A stretch of 8,182 nucleotides of DNA from JAHEYF01 sp045805185 (GTDB lineage: Bacteria; Bacteroidota; Bacteroidia; B-17B0; Aurantibacillaceae): the NCBI GenBank assembly GCA_045805185.1, contig JBJMLS010000239.1, positions 1-8,182 of the forward strand, in the 5' to 3' direction. Below are positions 1-6,044 of the stretch, piece after piece. How positions within the stretch are numbered: the first letter of the stretch is position 1; the number at the start of each line of letters is the position of its first letter. The position numbers and the translations under genes were made by a program. The notes under the pieces were generated by a model. The model was not told where the DNA came from and did no database searches. It saw only the letters and a program-made list of their open reading frames with translations.

Positions 1-330
1 AACTTTCAGTTTAAGTTTCGGGGGAATGCCTGAATAAGTTGCGTAGGAAGCAACATCAGAGAGATTTCCCGAAAGATTCATTTTTATATTATCAAATTTC
101 TTTGATGCATTGCGTATGTAAAGCGCACATTTTTGGCTGGAATTAATTTTATCCGGCGCAGGGTTGGCAACAGCAGTGTCCAATACTCCATTACGAGCTC
201 CGTAGTTTATCATTTTAACGCCTTCAAAGTCATCATAGGTTTGATTTTGTCCTGAAAAAAACAAGGGAACGAATAAACAGAGTAACTGGAATACCAGTTT
301 CCTGTTAGCATTGCAATTGCCGGTCTTCAT
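1..330 (-). CDS. Secreted protein of unknown function, N-terminal part (runs off left edge)
   Basis: The reverse strand is open from an ATG at 330 to the window edge: 110 codons, no stop, so the C-terminus is missing. The first residues form a clear signal peptide: a basic start ending in NRK (residues 9-11), a hydrophobic core LVFQLLCLFVPLFF (12-25), and a likely signal peptidase I site SG|Q near residue 27, typical of Bacteroidota exported proteins. The mature part starts YDDFEGVKMINYGARNGVLD and continues with NPAPDKINSSQKCALYIRN. From memory this resembles N-terminal domains of secreted Bacteroidota proteins that look like carbohydrate-binding jelly rolls, often with a C-terminal sorting domain, but the rest lies outside the window, so no function is assigned. 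A TAnnTTTG box (376-383) and a palindromic element (413-442) lie upstream. The reading frame and export signal are secure; the family is not. Confidence 0.8.
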   Translation of the reverse strand, partial: MKTGNCNANRKLVFQLLCLFVPLFFSGQNQTYDDFEGVKMINYGARNGVLDTAVANPAPDKINSSQKCALYIRNASKKFDNIKMNLSGNLSDVASYATYSGIPPKLKLKV

Positions 331-375
331 AAGAGATAGTATTTTGTAATTATAATTTTTCAATGTTACTTCATA

Positions 376-383
376 CAAAACTA
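376..383 (-). promoter_or_regulatory. Candidate -7 box of the secreted-protein gene
   Basis: The reverse strand reads TAGTTTTG, a perfect match to the Bacteroidota -7 consensus TAnnTTTG, 45 nt before the ATG at 330. No TTG is found at the expected -33 distance; the best is CTG (402-404). The absence of a -33 box, with a palindrome just upstream, fits an activator-dependent promoter, which is an inference. Confidence 0.5.
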
Positions 384-412
384 TAGTCAGGTTATAGTTC
401 GCAGGGCCATTA

Positions 413-442
413 TTCGGTAACATAGGGTTTTAAATAGCCGAA
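413..442 (-). repeat. 30-bp palindromic element, copy A
   Basis: On the plus strand the element begins TTCGGTAACA and ends TTTAAATAGCCGAA, so its ends TTCGG and CCGAA are inverted repeats of each other. A second copy of the same 30-bp length lies at 5452-5481; the two agree at 25 of 30 positions, and all five differences fall in the centre (element positions 11, 12 and 14-16). It lies 29 bp upstream of the TAGTTTTG -7 box of the minus-strand secreted-protein gene, roughly -43 to -72 if that box is used. It is probably a binding site for a dimeric regulator; a transcript hairpin is less likely because the arms are short and the element lies upstream of the promoter. Confidence 0.55.
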
Positions 443-580
443 ACTCCGAAATTACCGCTTGGTAGAATAAATAGTGGCAGGCTCCCGGTTTGAAATTTTC
501 CCCGGCAAGGTTTAATATAGTTTTAGCCATGAAAAATACCGTCTTACCGAATTCAGGCAAAAACGCAGAGCAGACGCTGT

Positions 581-588
581 TATTTTTA
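581..588 (+). promoter_or_regulatory. Possible -7 box for the nucleotidyltransferase-pgi unit
   Basis: TATTTTTA matches the Bacteroidota -7 consensus TAnnTTTG at all fixed positions except the last G. It lies 28 nt before the ATG at 617, about the same distance as the perfect boxes elsewhere in this window. No TTG -33 element is seen in the expected interval, so support is weak. Confidence 0.3.
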
Positions 589-616
589 GTCTCTATAAAC
601 TTTAAATTTTACTATT

Positions 617-1627
617 ATGAAAATTATTATGCCAATGGCAGGAATGGGGAAAAGAATGCGTCCGCATACGTTAACCACACCCAAGCCTCTGTTACCTATT
701 GCAGGGAAATCAATTGTTCAGCGCCTGGTGGAAGATATCGCGAAAGTATGCGCTGAAAAAGTGGAAGAAGTTGTTTTTATCACGGGCCGCTTCGGTAAGG
801 AAACGGAAGAGAACTTAAAAGCCGTTGCAAAAGATGTTGGAGCAAGGGCAAGTATTTATTACCAGGACGAGGCTCTCGGTACTGCACATGCCCTGCTTTG
901 CGCCAAAGAAGCGCTGGACGGTAAAGTGGTGGTTGCATTTGCGGATACGCTTTTCAAAGCGGATTTCAAGCTGGATGATCAGAAAGAAGGAATTATATGG
1001 GTTCAAAAGGTAGAGGATCCAAGACCTTTTGGCGTTGTGAAAATTAATGAAGAGAATGTAATAACGGATTTTGTGGAAAAGCCCGAAGTGTTTGTTTCCG
1101 ATCTCGCAATTATCGGAATCTATTATTTCAAAGACGGTAAAAACCTCAAAAATGAGCTTCAGTTTCTGATAGATAATAATATAAAAGACAAGGGTGAATT
1201 TCAGCTGACAAGCGCTCTGGAAAATATGAGGAAGAAAGGAATGAAATTTAGCCCGGGAAGAGTAACAGAGTGGCTGGATTGCGGCAATAAGGATTCAACT
1301 GTTTATACCAATCAGCGTATACTGGAATTCAATAAAACCGCGAACCTGGTTTCTGACACTCATGTGTGCCGTAATTCTGTAATAATTGAACCCTGCTACA
1401 TTGGCGAAAACGTGCAGCTGATCAATTCGGTAGTTGGACCTTATGTTTCCATTGGCAATAATTCAGTTATTGAGGACTCCGTAATAAAGAACAGCATAGT
1501 TCAAACCAATTCGCGGATATGCTGCGGCAATATTCATAATTCCATGTTCGGTAACTTTGTCGATTTTAAGGACAGCCGCTCCGAAATGAGTATTGGCGAT
1601 TATAGTATTCAACACAACAAACACTAA
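617..1627 (+). CDS. Sugar-phosphate nucleotidyltransferase with left-handed beta-helix domain
   Basis: This 336-residue cytoplasmic enzyme should couple a sugar 1-phosphate to a nucleotide, giving NDP-sugar and pyrophosphate. The N-terminal Rossmann-like domain (about 1-240) has the family nucleotide loop PMAGMGKRMRP (6-16), PKPLLPIAGK (22-31), the base/sugar-binding stretch QDEALGTAHAL (83-93), the metal-binding aspartate of FAD (D110), the sugar-contact motif EKP (154-156), GEFQLTSAL (193-201) and a second likely metal aspartate in EWLDCGN (D221). Residues from about 245 to 325 show hexapeptide-like repeats (NSVIIE, ENVQLINS, NNSVIEDS), a left-handed beta-helix as in glucose-1-phosphate thymidylyl- and uridylyl-transferases of the two-domain type. 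The base and sugar used cannot be read from sequence. The ATG at 617 fits the family start; its leader is A/T-rich without a Shine-Dalgarno sequence. It ends 18 bp before pgi and is probably co-transcribed with it. Confidence 0.9.
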   Translation: MKIIMPMAGMGKRMRPHTLTTPKPLLPIAGKSIVQRLVEDIAKVCAEKVEEVVFITGRFGKETEENLKAVAKDVGARASIYYQDEALGTAHALLCAKEALDGKVVVAFADTLFKADFKLDDQKEGIIWVQKVEDPRPFGVVKINEENVITDFVEKPEVFVSDLAIIGIYYFKDGKNLKNELQFLIDNNIKDKGEFQLTSALENMRKKGMKFSPGRVTEWLDCGNKDSTVYTNQRILEFNKTANLVSDTHVCRNSVIIEPCYIGENVQLINSVVGPYVSIGNNSVIEDSVIKNSIVQTNSRICCGNIHNSMFGNFVDFKDSRSEMSIGDYSIQHNKH

Positions 1628-1645
1628 CAGGAAAAAAATAAGGTT

Positions 1646-3433
1646 ATGGGAAATAATTATGGAATAAGTCTTGGCCCTGGCAGTTACAGGCATCGCGTGG
1701 ATGAAATGATAAAGCTTCTTGAAGAAGATAAATTTGTTGAGCGCTTATGGAACAAGGAGAGAGAACTTTGGATCAAGGGAGTCGGGAAAGAGAAGGACGA
1801 CGTCTTGTTAGGATGGCTGGATGTTATTCCGGAAATGCAACGGGAGCTGTCTTCAATTGAAGATTTTGTCCGGGAAGTAAAAGAAGAAGGCTTTACCCAG
1901 GCTGTTGTGTTGGGGATGGGCGGCAGCAGTCTCGCGCCTCTTGTATTTAACTGCACCTTCCCGTTCTCTGATAAAGGACTAAAATTAACTGTACTCGACT
2001 CAACGGATCCTGCTACTATTGCCGATGTTGAAAGTAAGCTTGACCTCAAGTCAACTCTTTTTATTGTGTCCAGTAAGTCCGGTTCAACTACGGAAGTGAA
2101 TGCTTTTTTCAATTATTTCTATTATAAGGTCGCGCGGGTAAAGCATGAAAAAACCGGTGATAACTTTGCCGCTATAACGGATGAAGGCTCTCCTTTGGCT
2201 GTGTTGGCAAAGGATAAGAAATTCAGAAAGCTATTTTTGAATTTCCCTGAGATAGGTGGCAGATTTTCTGCTCTTTCTTACTTCGGTCTTGTGCCGGCTG
2301 CTCTGATGGGAGTAAGTATAAAAGAAATTCTGGACAGAGCTCTTATTGCCTCTGAGGCCTGCAGAAACAGAATAATTTCGGATAATCCGGGAGTTCTTCT
2401 GGGTGTGATCCTGGGTGAGTTGGCGCTTGAAGGAAAAAATAAGCTTACTTATTCCCTGCCGCAGGAACTCAGTTCCTTTGGTTTATGGATGGAGCAATTG
2501 CTTGCAGAGAGTACGGGTAAGGAAGGTGTTGGAATTTTACCTGTAAAGTTCGACGAAACAGATGCGCATGCCCCAGGTAGCGACAGGTTTTTTGTGAACC
2601 TCGAATTAAAGCCTGCTGCTCTTAGCCTGCAAAAAGATCTGGATAATTCTTTTATTTCTCATCCGCTCATTAAACTTGGTATGGATGATCTTATGGATCT
2701 TGGTCAGCAGTTTTTTATATGGGAGATCGCCACCGCTACAGCAGGATATATTCTTGAACTGAATCCTTTTGATCAGCCGGATGTTCAATCGAGTAAAAAA
2801 TGCACCTCGGATCTGCTGAATAAAATTAAGGCGGAAGGAGAGCAGGATGCGTTAAGGCCCCTGGTAGTTGAAGGGCCCTTGAGCTTTTATACAAAGGACT
2901 ATTCAATTGGAATAGCGGAGTCCTTACTGGCCTGTTTCCTTTCACCTGCTGGCTTTGGTAATTATTTAGCCATACTCGCTTATCTTCCCGAAGAAGGAAG
3001 CGTAACAGAGGGTCTCATCCAGGTACAGGATAAATTGAAGAATTGCTTCGCCCTTCCGGTTACCTGTGAATTTGGTCCCAGGTACCTGCATTCAACTGGC
3101 CAGCTCCACAAAGGCGGCCCGGAGGGTGGGATATTTCTTCAGTTCATTTCCGAAACCGTGAACGATATTCACATTCCGGGCGAAGATTATACTTTTGGTA
3201 CCTTAATAAAGGCCCAGGCGGTTGGAGATATGCAGGCGCTGCAGGATAAAGGAAGGCGTGTTATGCTGGTGAACCTTGGAGAAGATGTTAAGGAAGGGTT
3301 ATTGCTTTTCAATGATCTGCTCCGGAAAGTTACGGAGCAATACCATCGTGCAGCGTTGCGCGGGCAGAATTTAAATTCGCCTGGCTTATCCGTTGGCGCT
3401 GCAATGCAACGTAAAGCATCGGGATGGATCTAA
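1646..3433 (+). CDS. pgi: Glucose-6-phosphate isomerase, type related to transaldolase-isomerase fusions
   Basis: This 595-residue enzyme should interconvert glucose 6-phosphate and fructose 6-phosphate in glycolysis and gluconeogenesis. It has the two SIS-type sugar-isomerase lobes: GMGGSSLAP (90-98), DSTDP (118-122), the phosphate-binding loop SSKSGSTTE (142-150), the isomerase signature EIGGRFSALSYFG (202-214) and ESTGKEG (288-294), whose glutamate is a likely catalytic base. The second half carries NPFDQPDVQSSK (373-384) and GPRYLHSTGQLHKGGP (477-492), whose K489 may correspond to the catalytic lysine. To my recollection these last motifs typify the isomerase half of bifunctional transaldolase/phosphoglucose isomerase proteins rather than E. 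coli-type Pgi. No transaldolase domain is fused here: the protein begins just before the isomerase domain. It is longer than E. coli Pgi (549) and much longer than compact Firmicute forms. The start follows the nucleotidyltransferase by 18 bp, and a hairpin terminator follows the stop. Confidence 0.93.
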   Translation: MGNNYGISLGPGSYRHRVDEMIKLLEEDKFVERLWNKERELWIKGVGKEKDDVLLGWLDVIPEMQRELSSIEDFVREVKEEGFTQAVVLGMGGSSLAPLVFNCTFPFSDKGLKLTVLDSTDPATIADVESKLDLKSTLFIVSSKSGSTTEVNAFFNYFYYKVARVKHEKTGDNFAAITDEGSPLAVLAKDKKFRKLFLNFPEIGGRFSALSYFGLVPAALMGVSIKEILDRALIASEACRNRIISDNPGVLLGVILGELALEGKNKLTYSLPQELSSFGLWMEQLLAESTGKEGVGILPVKFDETDAHAPGSDRFFVNLELKPAALSLQKDLDNSFISHPLIKLGMDDLMDLGQQFFIWEIATATAGYILELNPFDQPDVQSSKKCTSDLLNKIKAEGEQDALRPLVVEGPLSFYTKDYSIGIAESLLACFLSPAGFGNYLAILAYLPEEGSVTEGLIQVQDKLKNCFALPVTCEFGPRYLHSTGQLHKGGPEGGIFLQFISETVNDIHIPGEDYTFGTLIKAQAVGDMQALQDKGRRVMLVNLGEDVKEGLLLFNDLLRKVTEQYHRAALRGQNLNSPGLSVGAAMQRKASGWI

Positions 3434-3457
3434 CGAGAGCAAAGGACAGTATAAAAG

Positions 3458-3484
3458 AAAAGCCGGATTTTTGTTCCGGCTTTT
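3458..3484. terminator. Bidirectional intrinsic terminator between pgi and the LytTR regulator
   Basis: AAAAGCCGGA (3458-3467) pairs perfectly with TCCGGCTTTT (3475-3484) around a 7-nt loop. On the plus strand the stem runs into TTTTTT (3481-3486), giving a good intrinsic terminator 24 bp after the pgi stop. On the minus strand the hairpin is followed by TTTTCTTTTAT and begins 3 bp after the regulator stop codon, so the same structure can end both convergent transcripts. Confidence 0.85.
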
Positions 3485-3487
3485 TTA

Positions 3488-4189
3488 TTAGATCAGGTTT
3501 AGTTTTTTGAGAAGCTCTTTTTTAAATTGCTCGCCTATGGGAAGTGTGTGCTTTTCGAGATAGGCTGTATTTTCCTCTACATTATCAATGTGATTGATTG
3601 CGGCGAGATAAGAACGGTGCAAGCGGTAAAATTTACTTTGAGGAAGTTTCTCTTCCATGCTCTTCAGCGTGCAGTGAACGGTAAAACGCTTGTCAGAAGT
3701 GAAAATATTCACATAGTCGCCCAGCGCCTGAATATAAGTGATATCATTGATCTTTATCTTCGTAAGAATGGAATTCGAGCGTACGAAAATAAAATCTTTC
3801 TCTTTACCTGTTGTATCAGTCTTGCTTTCTTTACTATTGTCAAAAAGCTCCTTGGCTCTCGATACTGCCTTGGTGAAGCGCGCGAGATTTACGGGCTTAA
3901 TGATGTAGTCAGCAACATTGAGCTCAAAGGCTTCAACAGCGTAATCTTTTTTTGCGGTAATGAGTATAACGATCGGTCGTTTTTCCAGGTTCTTGACCAG
4001 TTCTATTCCAGTCATCCCGGGCATTTCAACATCGAGAAATACGAGATCGATATCTTCCGTCTTCAGGTAATTGAATGCTTCAACAGGACTGGAGCACTCC
4101 TGCTTCAGAGTAAGAAATTCTACCTGGTCTATCAGTAATTTAATAGCCGTTCTGGCCATTTTATTATCATCAACAACAATGCAATTCAT
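3488..4189 (-). CDS. LytTR-family response regulator
   Basis: This 233-residue cytoplasmic DNA-binding regulator belongs to the LytR/AlgR type of two-component systems. The receiver domain (1-118) starts MNCIVVDDN with acidic-pocket residues D7 and D8, the phospho-acceptor D53 in FLDVEMPG, the conserved threonine T78 in LITAK and lysine K98 in YIIKPV, so all switch residues are present. After a charged linker (119-130), a LytTR DNA-binding domain fills 131-231, with the typical start DFIFVRSNS, the central DITYIQALGDYVNIF and the late FYRLHRSYLAAINHI. Length is normal for the family. The start is fixed by the receiver domain beginning at residue 2. No LytS-type kinase gene is adjacent. It is the last gene on the minus strand before the shared terminator, 120 bp downstream of the hydrolase, with its own TATTTTTG box. 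Target genes are unknown. Confidence 0.93.
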   Translation of the reverse strand: MNCIVVDDNKMARTAIKLLIDQVEFLTLKQECSSPVEAFNYLKTEDIDLVFLDVEMPGMTGIELVKNLEKRPIVILITAKKDYAVEAFELNVADYIIKPVNLARFTKAVSRAKELFDNSKESKTDTTGKEKDFIFVRSNSILTKIKINDITYIQALGDYVNIFTSDKRFTVHCTLKSMEEKLPQSKFYRLHRSYLAAINHIDNVEENTAYLEKHTLPIGEQFKKELLKKLNLI

Positions 4190-4216
4190 TTGTTTTTTTT
4201 ATTAAAGTGTTTCTAT

Positions 4217-4224
4217 CAAAAATA
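4217..4224 (-). promoter_or_regulatory. Candidate -7 box of the LytTR regulator gene
   Basis: The reverse strand reads TATTTTTG, a perfect TAnnTTTG match, 27 nt upstream of the ATG at 4189 and inside the 120-bp gap after the hydrolase gene. The -33 interval offers only TTC (4242-4244) instead of TTG. It suggests that the regulator can be transcribed separately from the genes upstream. Confidence 0.45.
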
Positions 4225-4309
4225 GACCAAATCACTTTGTTGAACTTTATACAATACTGATTTTGTTTTGTGGTATTCCGGTTTTTTTAACTGAGCTGAT
4301 CCGCAAAGC

Positions 4310-5170
4310 TCAATATAAGTGCTGCCTTGCTACACCGCGGCTTTCTTTTGGTGTGTAAATCATCTCCAGGTATTTCTTTAATTTTCCGTTAAACTCATGC
4401 GTGTTTTCCAGATTAGACAGATGCCCGGAGCTGCTGATGACTTCGAAAAACGAATTGCTGAATTGCTCTGCGAGAAATTCTGAAGCGTCCGGGGCAATGA
4501 TGGCGTCTTCCTCTCCGGCCATTACAAGCACAGGTATGGTTAATTCATGAAGATCACTGCAGGTTTCTTTCCGTTCTGCCAGCGCTTTTAGAGTTTTGCA
4601 AAGCGTGTCTACACTGGTAGTGCAGATCATTTCCCGAATGGAGCGAACTTCTCCTTTCCTGGCGGTAAAGGATTTTGATGAAAAAAGTTTTTTGATCGAT
4701 TCATCAGCATAGGCTTCAATGCCCTGCTTCTGAATGGAAGAAATCGCTTTTGTCCTTTTATTCTTTGCTTCGGGGCTGTCTGGCATGCACTGGGTGCTGG
4801 CCAATAACAGTCCCCTGAAGAGCGTTGGTGATTTTTTAGCCGTGGCAAGAAGAATGTAGCCTCCCATAGAGAGCCCGCAGCCGATTACCTCGGTCAGATT
4901 AAGTTTTTCCATGAAGCCGGTAAAATCCTCACTGAATGTTTCAATGGAGAAATCTTTGATTCCGGCTGTAGTATTTCCATGCCCGCGGATATCATAGGCA
5001 ATAACCCGGTAGTTATTCTTGAGGGCCTCAAGCTGCAGATCCCACATTTTCCGGTTGAATGGAAAGCCATGTATAAAAATTACCGGAGGAGCGGTTTCCG
5101 GGCCCAGGTCGCTGTATGCGACAGTAATATCATTCACTTGGACAGAAAGATTTTCTCCGATTGTGCGCAT
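4310..5170 (-). CDS. Alpha/beta-fold hydrolase
   Basis: This 286-residue, probably cytoplasmic, serine hydrolase has no signal peptide. Its fold markers are in order: the oxyanion-hole HGF (34-36), the strand and turn YRVIAYDIRGHGNT (54-67), the nucleophile elbow GLSMG with S101, the acid D222 in MAGEEDAI, and the base H250 in SSGHLSNLE, giving a complete Ser-Asp-His triad. A lid-like helical segment lies at about 130-205. The overall pattern resembles 3-oxoadipate enol-lactonase/haloperoxidase-like esterases, but substrate cannot be predicted. A polar tail of about 14 residues (TPKESRGVARQHLY) follows the last predicted helix. It starts 26 bp after the stop of the 60-residue acidic protein gene and no separate promoter is seen between them, so the two are probably one transcript. 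The ATG at 5170 places the first strand at a normal distance from the N-terminus. Confidence 0.9.
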   Translation of the reverse strand: MRTIGENLSVQVNDITVAYSDLGPETAPPVIFIHGFPFNRKMWDLQLEALKNNYRVIAYDIRGHGNTTAGIKDFSIETFSEDFTGFMEKLNLTEVIGCGLSMGGYILLATAKKSPTLFRGLLLASTQCMPDSPEAKNKRTKAISSIQKQGIEAYADESIKKLFSSKSFTARKGEVRSIREMICTTSVDTLCKTLKALAERKETCSDLHELTIPVLVMAGEEDAIIAPDASEFLAEQFSNSFFEVISSSGHLSNLENTHEFNGKLKKYLEMIYTPKESRGVARQHLY

Positions 5171-5196
5171 AATTTAAGGTTTTAATTAGTGATTAG

Positions 5197-5379
5197 TTAA
5201 CTCCACGGATTGTATTCATCAAAGAGATCCTTATCCTTCAGGTCTGAAAAGTTGATCGTGTACTCCGCCGCAGATTTTATCTGGTCGTCCTGAAGCTGGT
5301 CATCTGTTAAGCCTAAGGTTGACAATTCACTCTCTTCTGGAACGGTTGTAACTGTGATCTTTTTTTTAGGGTCTATCAT
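5197..5379 (-). CDS. Small acidic protein of unknown function (60 residues)
   Basis: The ORF encodes a hydrophilic, acidic 60-residue protein with no signal peptide, membrane segment or cysteine. It begins MIDPKKKITVTTVPEES, has an Asp/Glu/Gln-rich middle (TDDQLQDDQIKS) and ends in the aromatic tail DLFDEYNPWS. I do not recognise a family. Support for a real gene comes from context: it is followed 26 bp later by the hydrolase on the same strand, has a perfect -7 box 36 nt before its start, and carries one of the two palindromic elements farther upstream. A short ORF of this length can occur by chance, so coding status is likely but not proven. It might be a partner or regulator of the hydrolase, which is only an inference from adjacency. 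Confidence 0.55.
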   Translation of the reverse strand: MIDPKKKITVTTVPEESELSTLGLTDDQLQDDQIKSAAEYTINFSDLKDKDLFDEYNPWS

Positions 5380-5415
5380 AACAGGTTATTTATTAGGTTT
5401 AGATGTATTCTTTCT

Positions 5416-5423
5416 CAAAAATA
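5416..5423 (-). promoter_or_regulatory. Candidate -7 box of the small protein-hydrolase unit
   Basis: The reverse strand reads TATTTTTG, identical to the box before the LytTR gene and a perfect TAnnTTTG match, 36 nt before the ATG at 5379. No TTG lies at the usual -33 distance. The palindromic element 5452-5481 starts 28 bp upstream of it. Confidence 0.5.
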
Positions 5424-5451
5424 TTGAGGCCGGTTTATTTTTATCGCGATT

Positions 5452-5481
5452 TTCGGTAACAGGGTAATTTAAATAGCCGAA
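5452..5481 (-). repeat. 30-bp palindromic element, copy B
   Basis: This second copy has the same length and orientation as copy A (413-442). It starts TTCGGTAACA and ends TTTAAATAGCCGAA; only the central bases differ between copies. It lies 28 bp upstream of the -7 box of the small protein-hydrolase unit, against 29 bp in copy A. The preserved length, ends, orientation and spacing argue for a regulatory site rather than a scattered repeat. Confidence 0.55.
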
Positions 5482-5515
5482 GCAAGTAAAACGTTCGCGG
5501 ATGCACAAAATGAAT

Positions 5516-5540
5516 AAGCCGCACCTCTCAGGCGCGGCTT
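5516..5540 (-). terminator. Possible terminator after the DUF2541-like gene
   Basis: AAGCCGC (5516-5522) pairs with GCGGCTT (5534-5540); after one A/C mismatch the stem continues with CCT/AGG around a CTC loop, giving about 10 pairs. It starts 14 bp beyond the stop of the minus-strand gene ending at 5555. On that strand the following sequence is ATTCATTTTG, only a broken T-tract, so termination may be inefficient. Confidence 0.5.
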
Positions 5541-5554
5541 GATCCAAATACATC

Positions 5555-5989
5555 TTACTTATTATTGGTGTTTGTTTTCATTCCCCAAAGCTCAATATGG
5601 GCTTTGTTATCTTTCCGGTTTGGCAAAGTTTTGTAAACAAAAACCACCTTTTTGAGATCCTGTTCACCGCCTTTTAATTCGAATTCTTTACTGTCGCCAG
5701 GAGCTTTAATCGGCATATTAATTTTAATATCCTGTTTCCCACCTTTGTCGAAGTAAACTTCCATACTTACCAGCTCAATCGGTGCGTCGTCAACCTTAAA
5801 TTTAATCGACGCAAAGCGGTCCGCCCCCATAACTACGATCTCATCTTTTTCTTTCTTGAAATCTACTGTAGTTTCGCCGATCTTGTGCCAGCCTGTTTTA
5901 TCGCTTGTAATGATCTCAGGCACCTGGGCCCAAAGCTTGCCATAACATCCTGTAATGGCAAGCAGAACAATAATGATTGCTTTTTTCAT
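5555..5989 (-). CDS. Small exported protein, DUF2541-like
   Basis: The 144-residue product has an N-terminal export signal: MKK, then a hydrophobic core IIIVLLAITG. Two processing routes are possible: a lipobox ITGC with C15 as lipidated residue, or signal peptidase I cleavage at LWA|Q after residue 21. The mature part is one beta-rich domain with W34, the segment RFASIKFKVDDAPIEL (58-73), a central VYFDKGGKQDI (78-88), ELKGGEQDLKKVVFVY (104-119) and a closing HIELWG (131-136). From memory this order of motifs matches DUF2541-like periplasmic proteins, whose biochemical role is unknown; I cannot confirm this without a profile search. The start lies 55 bp downstream of the coiled-coil lipoprotein stop on the same strand with no TAnnTTTG box between, so the two are probably co-transcribed. 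Confidence 0.8.
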   Translation of the reverse strand: MKKAIIIVLLAITGCYGKLWAQVPEIITSDKTGWHKIGETTVDFKKEKDEIVVMGADRFASIKFKVDDAPIELVSMEVYFDKGGKQDIKINMPIKAPGDSKEFELKGGEQDLKKVVFVYKTLPNRKDNKAHIELWGMKTNTNNK

Positions 5990-6018
5990 GATTAGTTTAT
6001 TTTTAAATTAATAGTTGA

Positions 6019-6040
6019 AGCCACTCTGGCTGCAAAAGCC
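6019..6040 (-). other. Small alternative hairpins between two co-oriented genes
   Basis: In the 55-bp gap between the lipoprotein stop and the next start, AGCCA (6019-6023) can pair with TGGCT (6027-6031) around a 3-nt loop. The same GGCT (6028-6031) can instead pair with AGCC (6037-6040). The two stems exclude each other. No T-tract follows on the minus strand, so it is not a terminator; it could be an mRNA processing or stability structure, or chance. Confidence 0.25.
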
Positions 6041-6044
6041 GGTA

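Noticed and set aside
490..756. 88-codon plus-strand frame starting upstream of the nucleotidyltransferase
   Set aside because: It overlaps the nucleotidyltransferase start in another frame, uses a TTG start and has a low-complexity, family-less translation.
1684..2112. 142-codon minus-strand frame
   Set aside because: It is antisense to the N-terminal part of pgi and Ser-rich, as is usual for a shadow of Glu/Asp/Lys-rich coding sequence.
3527..4138. 203-codon open frame on the plus strand
   Set aside because: It lies entirely antisense to the LytTR regulator, whose receiver and LytTR motifs are unmistakable; the plus-strand translation shows no domain and is a shadow.
4291..4309. Short hairpin GAGCT/AGCTC just after the hydrolase stop
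   Set aside because: The stem is only five pairs and is followed on the minus strand by an A-tract, not a T-tract, so it is not a convincing terminator.
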